Source: Polynucleobacter duraquae (GTDB lineage: Bacteria > Pseudomonadota > Gammaproteobacteria > Burkholderiales > Burkholderiaceae). Taken from it: a DNA stretch of 64,000 nt. Positions 26,639 through 35,355 of this stretch are shown here, piece by piece. The notes under the pieces are model-generated. The model had not been told where the DNA came from, did no database searches, and worked only from the letters and a program-made list of their open reading frames with translations. The stretch is taken from contig NZ_CP007501.1 of NCBI RefSeq assembly GCF_000973625.1, positions 434,001 through 498,000 of the forward strand, written 5' to 3'. Each line of letters begins with the position of its first letter. Position 1 is the stretch's first letter. Made by a program: the position numbers and the translations under genes.

Positions 26639-26779
26639 TCCATCCTTAGGGCTTTCGGCTTGAGCATAATGGCATTGGTTTGATCATACAGTGGGCCGCC
26701 AAATAGATTAATTGGTAGAAATTTTTTTTGGGTCCTTGAGTTCAATATGTACTCCTTTTATATTTATTAAGGAATTTTA

Positions 26780-27961
26780 GTGCCTGACAATTCAGCATAT
26801 TCTCGCTACTCGCAGATTGTATTGAAGGTGATCGCTGTTTTGTGCGGTCTTACTTTGTTGTTCGCTGCAGTCCAAAGTCAAGTTATGGGACTGGATAGCG
26901 AGGGATTGCAGCAATTTATTCGGAGTCAAATACAAAATCCAGTGCAATTTAAATTACTGGTGGGACTAGCTTTTTTAGTTGCGGGGATTTTTTTTCCGAT
27001 GCCCCAAAAAAGGGGTGCGAGATACTCTGGCCCCAAAGACTTGCAACACGATGCCTATAAGTTGTATTTGGTTACTAAATACAATCTAGAGAGAAATGCG
27101 GTATTAAACCAATTGGTATGCCGCAATAAAGTCTTTGCAAGTTTGGAGGAGGCTTTATCTTATGCACATTCGCTAGAGTGTCCATCACAGCATCCTAGCC
27201 ACACAGCCCCCTCCCTGGATTCCTTAAAGGATAACTTCTCCGAAACCACCTCTGAATCAGTAAAAGTCGCTCACACCCAATCACCTGTGAATACTTCACG
27301 CAGAGTCGGGCAAGGATCTAGAAATTCATTGCCCATCACCATGATCATCGGCTCCATGCTGTATTTAATTGTCCTAGGGGGCATGTTTTACGCACTTTCT
27401 CAAAATATCGTTGGCCCTGAGATTGTCGAGGCCCCTAAGGCTATAGAAATTCAGGGTCCTGTAGAGACTAGTTCTAGTAATCCAAACGCTAGTACAGAAA
27501 CATCTGGTAGTGATGCAGCTCCAGCTGAGCTTAATACTCAAACTGTAGCTATCAATGAGCGCTGGTTGGGGGTATGGGTGGCAGAAGGCAGCGCTCAAAA
27601 GCTGTCGATTACTCCTGCTGCAATAAAGTATGGTAACGATGAGTTTGTATGGCTTGGAGCTCGGCCCAAGGGCGTTGTAAAGTGTTGCCCAGCTTTTTAT
27701 GAGGGGTCAACCAATAAAGCTGAATTATTGACAAGAGTGCAAGCTCAGCAAGCTTTACTTGAAACCCCTACAATTGATTCTCAGAAGATTGTGGCCCTGG
27801 TAAATAACCTTGGCCAAGGTAATTTTAAAAAGATTGTATTGGCTGATCCATTTTTACGAAAATATTTTTTTATCTACGATCAGAATTATGTCTATCGTAT
27901 TAGTAGAGACGTAGGTGATAAGTCAGCATTCATCTTTGAGCAATTTAAGAGGCAAGAGTGA
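26780..27961 (+). CDS. Uncharacterised three-segment membrane protein
   Basis: The 393 residues contain membrane segments around 13-32 (IVLKVIAVLCGLTLLFAAVQ), 57-75 (FKLLVGLAFLVAGIFFPMP) and 184-206 (LPITMIIGSMLYLIVLGGMF). A small helical region lies at 95-135 (YLVTKYNLERNAVLNQLVCR) and a C-terminal domain around 255-390. I do not recognise the family. The start is GTG, supported by AAGGA upstream. The stop overlaps the next start (GTGA), so the two products are translationally coupled. A 141-base gap separates it from the ParA unit, so membership in that operon is uncertain. Confidence 0.7.
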   Translation: MPDNSAYSRYSQIVLKVIAVLCGLTLLFAAVQSQVMGLDSEGLQQFIRSQIQNPVQFKLLVGLAFLVAGIFFPMPQKRGARYSGPKDLQHDAYKLYLVTKYNLERNAVLNQLVCRNKVFASLEEALSYAHSLECPSQHPSHTAPSLDSLKDNFSETTSESVKVAHTQSPVNTSRRVGQGSRNSLPITMIIGSMLYLIVLGGMFYALSQNIVGPEIVEAPKAIEIQGPVETSSSNPNASTETSGSDAAPAELNTQTVAINERWLGVWVAEGSAQKLSITPAAIKYGNDEFVWLGARPKGVVKCCPAFYEGSTNKAELLTRVQAQQALLETPTIDSQKIVALVNNLGQGNFKKIVLADPFLRKYFFIYDQNYVYRISRDVGDKSAFIFEQFKRQE

Positions 27962-28506
27962 GTGATATAGATAATTCAGCATCTAAAAAAGAAGACAAGC
28001 TTCACCCTATAGAGCACTTGCGATTACTTCGCGAGACTACTCCTCTACAAAAAGTCATTAATGAAATAGCTGGTCGCCAATGCATCTTTTTTTACAATAC
28101 TTCTTGGGTCTTTGACTTTTCTCTAAATAGCTCAGATCAGCCATGGTCAGTTACCAAACAGGTTTATTTTCGCAACTCCCGCAGGCATAAATGTTTAGCC
28201 TTTGCCTTACCCTATTTAGTTATACAAATGAAGTTTTTTGATGAGCCTAAATATTTACGCGCAGTTGTGACCTATGGCGAAGATGTTGCCACGATGATTG
28301 GTTTTATGAGTCAGTTTATTAAGCAGGAAAAGGGCACCAAGGTATGGGCAGAAAAACCAGGCTTTGATTGGGAGCCCTGGAATATTTCTGCTTTGTTTAA
28401 TCATCTTTTGAATGCTGATGGACGCTTTAATGAAATTGAGTTTTATCGCTATACCGATGCCTTTCATGTGAAATTAAAAGGTAGCTGGGAAATGATTAAT
28501 GTTTAA
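27958..28506 (+). CDS. Uncharacterised soluble protein coupled to the membrane protein upstream
   Basis: This 182-residue protein has no signal peptide or membrane segment and many aromatic residues (CIFFYNTSWVFDFSLNSSDQ, then FNEIEFYRYTDAFHVKLKG). I cannot assign a family. The GTG start lies inside the stop region of the gene before it, a four-base overlap that normally marks two proteins made in a fixed ratio, often partners. It ends the run of genes starting with the bactofilins. Confidence 0.7.
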   Translation: MSDIDNSASKKEDKLHPIEHLRLLRETTPLQKVINEIAGRQCIFFYNTSWVFDFSLNSSDQPWSVTKQVYFRNSRRHKCLAFALPYLVIQMKFFDEPKYLRAVVTYGEDVATMIGFMSQFIKQEKGTKVWAEKPGFDWEPWNISALFNHLLNADGRFNEIEFYRYTDAFHVKLKGSWEMINV

Positions 28507-28886
28507 GAGATAGACCCTTAATTTTGGTTTCAGTCTTTATGCAGACAATTTGGGTATAAGTAAGCCTTCTCGCACTACTTTTATTTATATTGAAATGCCC
28601 AGAACGATAAAATTCCATATTTATCAACAAGTTCTAATGCTTACCTTATATATTTTTTAAAATCTTTCGATAGATTAATGAAGTTACTCATTTATCTACC
28701 TAAAGAGTATTCCGAGGGTAGTAATTGCCTTCATTGCCATTAATAAAATAGATATAAATCAATTACTTATGAAAATATTTCATTAGGCGAGAAAACGGCT
28801 TTTACTTGCTCAAATAGCTTTATCTCGCTTGCAAGAGCGTCTAGGATAGTAATCATGTGTTGACGCTTTTATTAGGAGATAAGGTT
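28507..28886. other. AT-rich gap after the bactofilin/ParA region
   Basis: No convincing gene was found. The gap contains the AGGAG ribosome-binding site for the next small gene at about 28873-28877. A 22-codon frame at 28679 was seen but not called. Confidence 0.5.
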
Positions 28887-29072
28887 ATGAACCAGTTCCA
28901 AGCAAAGAGTGATTTATCAGCAGTCTCAGCAACATTTATTCAATTAGAAATTGATGATTTGGTTAAGGATCGACTACTTTGGCAGGAGCGGCTTGCAAGA
29001 TCATTCAATCCAACAGAAATATTGCCAAATGTAATTCATCCTCTCCGGGCTGATATTGTCAAGATATCCTAA
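28887..29072 (+). CDS. Small soluble protein, function unknown
   Basis: This 61-residue protein starts at ATG 28887 with AGGAG 9 bases upstream. A longer frame from GTG 28857 would contain that ribosome-binding site and is rejected. The product is helical and charged (LEIDDLVKDRLLWQERLARS). No family is known to me. The next small gene starts 14 bases after its stop, suggesting a bicistronic unit. Confidence 0.55.
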   Translation: MNQFQAKSDLSAVSATFIQLEIDDLVKDRLLWQERLARSFNPTEILPNVIHPLRADIVKIS

Positions 29073-29086
29073 GCTGGAAAAAGCCC

Positions 29087-29293
29087 ATGAGGACATATAT
29101 TGGCCCGATTAGCTTTGCCCTATTAGTGATGATAGCGGGGTTCTACTTTTTTATGTATGAGGCTAAACCAAATTCAGGGCCTCTTAAATCTGAAGATGTT
29201 GCGATAGACTCTGAAGTCAAAAAACATTTCTCTTTTATCGCTGAAAAATATGCCTCTGAGGCTTCTAAAACCTCAGAAGGTTCAAAGAACTAA
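29087..29293 (+). CDS. Small single-pass membrane protein
   Basis: This 68-residue protein has one membrane segment near residues 6-24 (GPISFALLVMIAGFYFFMY) and a polar C-terminal part ending in Ser/Lys-rich sequence. No family is recognised. It follows the 61-residue gene closely and precedes a terminator-like hairpin, so the pair is probably a complete small transcript. Confidence 0.55.
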   Translation: MRTYIGPISFALLVMIAGFYFFMYEAKPNSGPLKSEDVAIDSEVKKHFSFIAEKYASEASKTSEGSKN

Positions 29294-29311
29294 GACCATA
29301 TCAAGGCCGTA

Positions 29312-29345
29312 CTTTGAGGTTTTTATGAGCCTCAAGGTCTTATTT
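29312..29345 (+). terminator. Probable intrinsic terminator
   Basis: A TTGAGG stem pairs with CCTCAA across a short T-rich loop. GGTCTTATTTTTG follows, and AAGACC upstream at 29291 can also pair with GGTCTT. The hairpin lies just after the 68-residue protein gene. Confidence 0.5.
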
Positions 29346-29484
29346 TTGAAATACAGAGTTTACGTAGATACAAGTGGGTTGGGTTATCAAGAGTCTATCT
29401 CACTCAGTCCCCACCACTTCTCAATATTTAATATCTAAGGCGTAGTAAGCTATGTTCTTATTGATATCAAATGAAGTGAAATTT

Positions 29485-30042
29485 ATGACTGAATTGGATT
29501 GGGACCATTGGGTTTCTAAGCAATATGTTTATACATGGCAAGCGGCTGCTTTAGTGCTCGGAATAAATCCCCGTCAAATTAAATTCCCAAGAAGGGATTC
29601 TGCGGGAGAGCTCCATTTCGACCGGGATAATTTTGAAGACCTCTATTCTGATTTTAAGCTTAAGCTAGATCTGCTGATCGAGCATGCTTGGATGCAAAAT
29701 TTTTCCGCTCAGAATATGCGGGTCGACTTAAAACGTTTTTTGTATTGGGCTCATAATGTTGTCAAGTGGGACATGCCACAAAAGCTACTATCCTTTGCCA
29801 AAGAAATTAATCTTCAAGAGTTAGATGAGAGTGCAGAAGACAAGGCGAGTATTTTGTTAGATGAGCGCGCCTCCCTGCAGTTAATTTGGGCTTTAAGAAC
29901 GATGCTTAAGGATCATCAGTTTGGCAAAACTGATCGTGAGCTTATTTATTATTTGGCAAAACAATATCCAGATCAGTCGGCCTTTAAGCGTCTCGCTTTA
30001 GAAATGAGATTTGCTGAGGCACAGGTAGCAGCCGAAAGCTAG
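29485..30042 (+). CDS. Uncharacterised helical protein
   Basis: From ATG 29485 the product has 185 residues. An in-frame ATG at 29452 would add eleven hydrophobic residues and lacks a better ribosome-binding site. The N-terminal WVSKQYVYTWQAAALVLGIN resembles the start of a helix-turn-helix-like or zinc-free adaptor domain seen in unknown betaproteobacterial proteins. The rest is amphipathic helix (LIWALRTMLKDHQFGKTDRE). No function is proposed. It converges on ahpF, with a perfect hairpin between the two stops. Confidence 0.65.
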   Translation: MTELDWDHWVSKQYVYTWQAAALVLGINPRQIKFPRRDSAGELHFDRDNFEDLYSDFKLKLDLLIEHAWMQNFSAQNMRVDLKRFLYWAHNVVKWDMPQKLLSFAKEINLQELDESAEDKASILLDERASLQLIWALRTMLKDHQFGKTDRELIYYLAKQYPDQSAFKRLALEMRFAEAQVAAES

Positions 30043-30050
30043 ATGATTGG

Positions 30051-30077
30051 CGCTCAGACCTGATTGGGGTCTGAGCG
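30051..30077. terminator. Perfect hairpin between convergent genes
   Basis: CGCTCAGACC and GGTCTGAGCG form a perfect 10-bp stem with a 7-base loop between the stop at 30042 and the ahpF stop at 30087. No T-run follows on either strand, so it may protect mRNA 3' ends or weakly terminate in both directions. Confidence 0.55.
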
Positions 30078-30086
30078 AGCTCGCTG

Positions 30087-31631
30087 TTATGAGCGAATTA
30101 AATAATCAAATGCTGAAAGTGATGCCTTTGCTCCTTCACCCATAGCGATGATAATTTGCTTGTAAGGTACTGTAGTACAGTCTCCGGCAGCAAAGACACC
30201 GGGCATGGAAGTCTCACCTTTTTGATCGATGATCACTTCACCGCGAGGAGATAAATCAATCACACCCTTGAGCCAATCTGTATTCGGTAGCAAGCCGATC
30301 TGAACAAAGATACCCTCAAGCGCAATGTCATGTATCTGGTTGTTAGTGCGATCTTCATAGCGCAAGGTAGTTACCTTACCGTCGGCACCCAACACCTCTT
30401 TACTTAATGCGTTAGTAATTACCGTAACGTTAGGCATGCTATGCATTTTTTTCTGCAGCACGGCATCGGCACGCAACTTAGTGTCAAACTCAACTAAGGT
30501 GACATGACTCACAATGCCCGCCAAATCAATTGCAGCCTCAACCCCAGAGTTGCCTCCACCAATTACTGCGACACGCTTGCCTTTGTAGAGCGGACCATCA
30601 CAGTGAGGGCAGTAAGCAACGCCTTTACCGCGGTACTCTTGTTCGCCCGGCACATTCATTTCGCGCCAGCGTGCACCTGTACTCAGAATGACTGTCTTAC
30701 TCTTCAGAACGGCACCATTTTCTAAGGTGATCGTAATCTCATCGCCAGTCTTGCTCAGGCTCTTGGCGGTCTGCAGATTCATGACATCGACTTCGTATTC
30801 TTTGACGTGCTGCTCAAGCGCCATCACTAATTTAGGGCCCTCAGTTTCTTTAACGGAAATGAAGTTTTCAATCCCTACGGTATCAGCTACCTGCCCACCA
30901 AAGCGTTGAGCCACAACACCAGTCCTGATTCCTTTACGGGCAGAGTAAATTGCAGCTGAAGCACCTGCTGGTCCTCCACCGATAATCAGAGAGTCATAAG
31001 CAGCTTTAGCGCTCAATTTTTCTGCATCACGTGCTGAGGTATTGGTATCCAATTTAGCAGCAATTTCTTCAACGCTCATACGACCCTGACCAAATACTTC
31101 GCCATTCAGAATCACGGTAGGTACAGCCATGATTTGATATTGATCAACCAAACCCTGGAAGAGGGCGCCATCAATCATTTCATGTTCGATATCGGGATTA
31201 AGAGCGGCCATCAGGTTTAGGGCCTGAACAACATCCGGGCAGTTATGGCATGACAAAGAAATGAATGTCTGAAAGTGCTTTTTACCTTCCAAGCTTTTAA
31301 TACTCTCGATCACATCTTGCTCAACCTTTGGTGGGTAGCCACTAGCTTGCAAAATAGCCAAAATGAAAGAAGTCATTTCATGACCCATAGGTAGGCCAGA
31401 GAATGCAATACGAGCAACTTCATCCACCTTACCTACGGTAAAGCTAGGAATATTTTTACTACTACCTGAGGTTTTTACAGTGATCTTAGTAGATTGCTCG
31501 GCAACTTCATTCAGTAGCTCTAGCATTTGAGCCGCGTGAGTACTGTCATCCAAAGTGGCTTCTAAAATAATCGGGCTTTCTATTTTTTCAAAATAGGCTT
31601 TGAGTTGGGTTTTGATATTGGTATCTAACAT
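30087..31631 (-). CDS. ahpF: Alkyl hydroperoxide reductase subunit F
   Basis: AhpF passes electrons from NADH through FAD and two disulfides to AhpC. The 514-residue length fits. The N-terminal double-thioredoxin fold has the active CHNC pair in [11 protein letters not shown], and the FAD loop is [19 protein letters not shown]. The thioredoxin-reductase-like CPHC is in [13 protein letters not shown], and the NADH-binding loop is [18 protein letters not shown]. It lies 120 bases downstream of ahpC on the same strand, with a striking set of inverted repeats between them. Confidence 0.97.
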   Translation of the reverse strand: MLDTNIKTQLKAYFEKIESPIILEATLDDSTHAAQMLELLNEVAEQSTKITVKTSGSSKNIPSFTVGKVDEVARIAFSGLPMGHEMTSFILAILQASGYPPKVEQDVIESIKSLEGKKHFQTFISLSCHNCPDVVQALNLMAALNPDIEHEMIDGALFQGLVDQYQIMAVPTVILNGEVFGQGRMSVEEIAAKLDTNTSARDAEKLSAKAAYDSLIIGGGPAGASAAIYSARKGIRTGVVAQRFGGQVADTVGIENFISVKETEGPKLVMALEQHVKEYEVDVMNLQTAKSLSKTGDEITITLENGAVLKSKTVILSTGARWREMNVPGEQEYRGKGVAYCPHCDGPLYKGKRVAVIGGGNSGVEAAIDLAGIVSHVTLVEFDTKLRADAVLQKKMHSMPNVTVITNALSKEVLGADGKVTTLRYEDRTNNQIHDIALEGIFVQIGLLPNTDWLKGVIDLSPRGEVIIDQKGETSMPGVFAAGDCTTVPYKQIIIAMGEGAKASLSAFDYLIRS

Positions 31632-31659
31632 GCTGTATTCCTTAGTGTTGAATCTTGAT

Positions 31660-31725
31660 GAGTCTATTGGGTAGGGATTTTGTTTCTCATCCTGCCCAAT
31701 AGACTCTCCAAAGAGAGTCTATTGA
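31660..31725 (-). promoter_or_regulatory. Mutually exclusive hairpins between ahpC and ahpF
   Basis: Three versions of one motif occur. Read on the mRNA (minus) strand, CAATAGACTCT can pair with AGAGTCTATTG just after it (11-bp perfect stem, 6-base loop). That second arm, extended as GAGTCTATTGGG, can instead pair with CCCAATAGACTC further on (12 bp plus 3 more past a mismatch). The middle arm cannot do both. No U-run follows the first stem, so it looks more like an attenuator or processing site than a simple terminator. Confidence 0.6.
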
Positions 31726-31751
31726 TTGCTAATTACTTCTGACTTTGATAC

Positions 31752-32315
31752 TTAGATCTTGCCTACGAGATCCAAAGATGGAGTCAATGTTGCTGCGCCT
31801 TCTTTCCACTTGGCTGGGCATACTTCGCCTGGGTGAGCAGCTGTGTATTGAGCAGCCTTGATTTTGCGTAATGTTTCAGAGATTTCGCGAGCGATCTCAT
31901 TTGAGTGCACTTCAGCGGTCTTGATAACACCTTCTGGATTGATGATGAATGTACCGCGCAAAGCAAGACCTTCTTCATCAATATGCACATCAAAACCACG
32001 TGTCAATGTATGTGTTGGATCACCAACCAATGGAAACTTCGCCTTACCTACTGCAGGTGAAGTCTCATGCCATACTTTGTGTGAGAAATGAGTATCGGTA
32101 GTAACGATATAAACCTCTGCACCCATTTTCTGAAATTCAGCATAGTTATCAGCTGCATCTTCAATTTCTGTTGGACAGTTGAATGTGAATGCTGCTGGCA
32201 TAAAAATGAATACCGACCAGTGACCTTTGAGGGACTCATTGGAAACGGTGACAAACTTACCGTTATGGAAAGCTTGGGTTTTGAATGGAATTACTGGTGT
32301 GTTGATTAATGACAT
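31752..32315 (-). CDS. ahpC: Alkyl hydroperoxide reductase subunit C (peroxiredoxin)
   Basis: AhpC reduces hydrogen peroxide and organic peroxides and is recycled by AhpF. The 187-residue protein has the peroxidatic cysteine in FTFNCPTEIEDAADNYAEF, where the usual motif is F-x-x-V/N-C-P-T-E. The resolving cysteine is in HPGEVCPAKWKEGA, typical of the typical-2-Cys Prx1/AhpC class. An AGGAA ribosome-binding site precedes the ATG. It heads the ahpC-ahpF unit; the regulator OxyR is encoded 4 kb away. Confidence 0.97.
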   Translation of the reverse strand: MSLINTPVIPFKTQAFHNGKFVTVSNESLKGHWSVFIFMPAAFTFNCPTEIEDAADNYAEFQKMGAEVYIVTTDTHFSHKVWHETSPAVGKAKFPLVGDPTHTLTRGFDVHIDEEGLALRGTFIINPEGVIKTAEVHSNEIAREISETLRKIKAAQYTAAHPGEVCPAKWKEGAATLTPSLDLVGKI

Positions 32316-32460
32316 GGGGTTTTCCTGTTAAAAATAAATGAGTTAATGCACGACAGGAGTCATTCTGAAGCGGAATGCTATATTTGTATAACAAATAATA
32401 ATGATATAAATGATCGTTTTTTTAGATCAGTAAATTGAGCACTGGCTTGATAATGCTGCG

Positions 32461-33069
32461 ATGAGACCAATTTTGTATTCTTACCGTAGATGCCCTTATG
32501 CAATGAGGGCTCGTATGGCTTTGAAATACGCCGGTATTGAATATGAGCACCGGGAGATTATTTTGCGCGATAAACCACAATCCATGTTGCGGGTATCCCC
32601 CAAAGGAACTGTTCCAGTTTTGTGTGTTGATGAGCTAATCCTGGATCAGAGTCTGGACATCATGCGCTGGGCCTTGGGTATTTCTGATCCAGATGGTTGG
32701 CTGGAGGTTGATCAACTAATCTCGATAGAGTGGCTCGAAAAAAATGATGGCCCATTTAAAACTCTATTAGATCAATACAAGTATCCCGAGAGATATCCTC
32801 ATCTCAATCGAGAAGCGATTTTGAATGCCGCAATAGAGTTGATGCTCGGACCAATGGAGGCCGCGCTGAAATTAAATGCTTATTTAATGGGTAATAAGCT
32901 ATCTTGGGTAGACGTAGCTATCTTTCCGTTTATTCGGCAATTTTCAATGTCTGATCAAAAAAACTTTGAGCGATTGCCGCTCCCCAACATTCAGAATTGG
33001 CTTGGTGAACTGATTGAATCCGAATTGTTTAATTCGGTCATGCACAAGCATCCAGCTTGGATTGAGTAG
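32461..33069 (+). CDS. Glutathione S-transferase family protein
   Basis: This 202-residue protein has a glutaredoxin-like N-terminal domain (ILYSYRRCPYAMRARMALKY) with a CPYA site, then SPKGTVPVLCVDELILDQSL, the glutathione-binding cis-Pro region. An all-helical C-terminal domain follows around residues 85-200. The CPYA cysteine makes it resemble glutaredoxin-2-like or omega-type GSTs, which reduce mixed disulfides rather than conjugate glutathione. It is divergent from ahpC and lies in the oxidative-stress block. Confidence 0.85.
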   Translation: MRPILYSYRRCPYAMRARMALKYAGIEYEHREIILRDKPQSMLRVSPKGTVPVLCVDELILDQSLDIMRWALGISDPDGWLEVDQLISIEWLEKNDGPFKTLLDQYKYPERYPHLNREAILNAAIELMLGPMEAALKLNAYLMGNKLSWVDVAIFPFIRQFSMSDQKNFERLPLPNIQNWLGELIESELFNSVMHKHPAWIE

Positions 33070-33073
33070 GCCT

Positions 33074-33103
33074 AAAAAAGCCCCCGAATTTTCATTCGAG
33101 GGC
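33074..33103 (-). terminator. Intrinsic terminator of the rubrerythrin gene
   Basis: On the minus strand, GCCCTCGAAT pairs with ATTCGGGGGC (one mismatch, 4-base loop) and is followed at once by TTTTTT. It sits 25 bases after the rubrerythrin stop and is a textbook rho-independent terminator. Confidence 0.85.
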
Positions 33104-33127
33104 TCTCAAATTAAATGACTTAGCTAA

Positions 33128-33565
33128 TTAAGCGTTTGCCAAATGTGCTTCTAAAGTCTTAGTGAACTTATTAGCGTGGCTACGCTCAGCCTTAGCTAAT
33201 GTTTCAAACCAGTCAGCGATTTCGTCAAAGCCTTCGTCGCGTGCTGTCTTAGCCATACCTGGGTACATATCTGTGTACTCATGTGTTTCGCCGGCGATAG
33301 CTGCTTGCAATGCTTCGGCAACTGTCTTAGCTGGCATACCAGTACCTGGCTCGCCTGCGCCGCCTTCGATCAAGTATTCCATGTGACCATGGGCATGACC
33401 TGTTTCGCCTTCAGCTGTTGAGCGGAAAACTGCTGCAACATCGTTCGCACCAGCGATATCAGCTTGGTTCGCGAAATACAAATAACGACGGTTCGCTTGT
33501 GATTCTCCAGCAAATGCTTCTTTCAAAGACTGCTCAGTCTTTGTACCTTTTACAGTTTTAGCCAT
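33128..33565 (-). CDS. Rubrerythrin without rubredoxin domain
   Basis: Rubrerythrins reduce hydrogen peroxide at a di-iron site in a four-helix bundle. The 145 residues give just the bundle, with iron ligands in [20 protein letters not shown] and [15 protein letters not shown], then [15 protein letters not shown] and [12 protein letters not shown]. The usual C-terminal rubredoxin (two CxxC pairs) is absent, so an external electron donor is needed. AGGAG lies 6 bases before the ATG. It is divergent from an Fe-S protein gene that could supply electrons, with a long palindrome between them. Confidence 0.93.
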   Translation of the reverse strand: MAKTVKGTKTEQSLKEAFAGESQANRRYLYFANQADIAGANDVAAVFRSTAEGETGHAHGHMEYLIEGGAGEPGTGMPAKTVAEALQAAIAGETHEYTDMYPGMAKTARDEGFDEIADWFETLAKAERSHANKFTKTLEAHLANA

Positions 33566-33990
33566 GATTAACTCCTAAAAACGGTTAGTTGAAATAGGGT
33601 GATTCGCTAAGTAACTAGCTTTGTAAAGTTCACCTGCCGATGATTATGAACAAATCTGTGGATTTGAATAATCATATTTTTGTATTGACTTGATAGCTAA
33701 AAACAACTGATAAGTAAATATCAATTAATAAAATATAACGCTAATTAAAGCTATTTTATGAGGTTTTTTGCTATCCAGTGCGTTGAATAAGGAATGGAGT
33801 TGAATAAAAGTTAGTGGTTACTACCTATTATTTATCAATTGAGAGGGTTTCTAATTGGGTTTAATCAAGCTAATTAGGTATTTTCTATGAAGATTGTTAA
33901 TTAATACAATTTCACTATCGACTCGCCGAGCTCTAAACTTACCCCTACAAAATTAATGCATTGCATACGTTCAAATAGTAGAGGATATAC
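33566..33990. other. Divergent promoter region between rubrerythrin and Fe-S genes
   Basis: This 425-base AT-rich region must hold both promoters. Apart from the palindrome at 33640-33675 and the AGAGG ribosome-binding site just before 33991, I found no gene or RNA in it. Confidence 0.55.
33640..33675. promoter_or_regulatory. 36-bp near-perfect palindrome, candidate operator
   Basis: ATGATTAT (33640) pairs with ATAATCAT (33668), and inside them CAAATC (33651) pairs with GATTTG (33661) around a TGTG centre. There is a small bulge (gaa versus a). It lies 75 bases upstream of the rubrerythrin start. It could be a regulator binding site or a 5' leader hairpin. Confidence 0.55.
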
Positions 33991-35328
33991 ATGACAACTC
34001 GCGAAGGTAGTTTAGAGGCCCCAACCAGACATCCTTTGGATTGGCAAAACCCTAAGTTTTACGATAAAGCTGATCTAGAAGCTGAGATGGAACGTGTCTT
34101 CGATCTTTGTCACGGTTGCCGTCGCTGTGTCAGTCTTTGCGGGTCATTCCCAGCCCTTTTTGATCTGGTTGATGCTACTGAAGATTTGGAGATGGAGCAG
34201 GTTGATAAGGCCGATTACCAAAAGGTAGTTGACCAATGCTACTTGTGCGATGTTTGCTACATGACCAAATGTCCTTATGTTCCTCCACACCCTTGGAATA
34301 TTGATTTTCCTCACTTAATGCTTCGTGCAAAGGCAGTGAATTTCAAGGATGACAAAGCTACATTCCGCGACAAGCTACTTTCCTCCACAGATAAGCTTGG
34401 CCACTTTGCTGGTATTCCAATTGTTACGCAAGCAGTCAATGCTGTGAATAGCACTGGGCTGGCACGTTTGGTGATGGATGGCGCCTTGGGAGTAGATAAG
34501 AATGCATGGATCCCTGAATATGCCCCTAAAACATTCCCACAGTTAGCCGAGAAATCTGAAAATCTGCCAGTAGTAGATGGTGCTAAGACGCCTGGAAAAG
34601 TTGCTATCTATGCCACCTGCTATATCAATTACAACGAGCCAGGCATAGGGCAGGATCTCATCAAGATTCTGAAACACAATGCTATTCCGTATGAGCTTGT
34701 GGATAAAGAAGCTTGTTGTGGCATGCCTAAGCTCGAGTTGGGTGACTTAGAGTCTGTTGCACAGAACAAGGAAAAAAATATTCCGAAGTTGGCTAAGTTA
34801 GCACGTGAAGGTTATGCTATCTTGACTCCAATCCCATCATGCACTTTGATGTTTAAGCAAGAATTGCCACTCATGTTCCCAGATTGTGCTGATACGCAAT
34901 TGGTAAAAGAGGCGATGTGGGATCCCTTTGAATACTTTATGGCACGAAACTCAGATAGCCTCTTGAAGAAGGATTTTAGTAAAGAGCTCGGACATGTCAG
35001 TTACCACATGGCCTGCCATTCACGGGTTCAAAACGTAGGTCAAAAAACTGCAGAAACTCTGAAGCTAGTACCTGGTACTGAGGTGAATGTTGTAGAGCGT
35101 TGTTCAGGACATTCCGGTACTTGGGGTGTTAAGAAAGAGTTTCATGAAATGGCAATGAAAATTGGTAAGCCTGTATTTAGAAGAATGGCTGAGGAAGAAT
35201 CAAACTATATTAGCTCTGACTGTCAGCTAGCGGGTCATCATATTGAGCAAGGTATGGAAGAGTTAGGTTTACCTAAGTCCGAGATGGCTCACCCATTGAC
35301 CTTGCTTGCAAAAGCATATGGTCTTTAA
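33991..35328 (+). CDS. Heterodisulfide-reductase-like (Fe-S)-binding protein
   Basis: This 445-residue cytoplasmic protein carries two 4Fe-4S motifs near the N-terminus (LCHGCRRCVSLC, then QCYLCDVCYMTKCPYVPPHP). Two CCG-type cysteine domains follow around residues 205-270 (YATCYINYN, EACCGMPKLEL) and 335-400 (MACHSRVQNVG, RCSGHSGTWG). It resembles GlpC and the electron-transfer subunits of heterodisulfide reductase. Proteins of this type commonly occur with DUF3501 and rubrerythrin genes, as here, so electron delivery to rubrerythrin is plausible but unproven. An AGAGG site precedes the ATG. Confidence 0.88.
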   Translation: MTTREGSLEAPTRHPLDWQNPKFYDKADLEAEMERVFDLCHGCRRCVSLCGSFPALFDLVDATEDLEMEQVDKADYQKVVDQCYLCDVCYMTKCPYVPPHPWNIDFPHLMLRAKAVNFKDDKATFRDKLLSSTDKLGHFAGIPIVTQAVNAVNSTGLARLVMDGALGVDKNAWIPEYAPKTFPQLAEKSENLPVVDGAKTPGKVAIYATCYINYNEPGIGQDLIKILKHNAIPYELVDKEACCGMPKLELGDLESVAQNKEKNIPKLAKLAREGYAILTPIPSCTLMFKQELPLMFPDCADTQLVKEAMWDPFEYFMARNSDSLLKKDFSKELGHVSYHMACHSRVQNVGQKTAETLKLVPGTEVNVVERCSGHSGTWGVKKEFHEMAMKIGKPVFRRMAEEESNYISSDCQLAGHHIEQGMEELGLPKSEMAHPLTLLAKAYGL

Positions 35329-35355
35329 TTCATACAAATAAAGGAAGAAAGCAGT

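Noticed and set aside
28679..28744. Short frame ending in CLHCH
   Set aside because: It has no ribosome-binding site, is too short, and nothing supports translation.
29250..29438. 62-codon frame over the end of the 68-residue gene
   Set aside because: It overlaps a better gene and runs through the terminator hairpin; composition is not protein-like.
32316..32460. Possible OxyR site upstream of ahpC
   Set aside because: The AT-rich dyads do not fit ATAG-N7-CTAT spacing well enough to call without a scored matrix.
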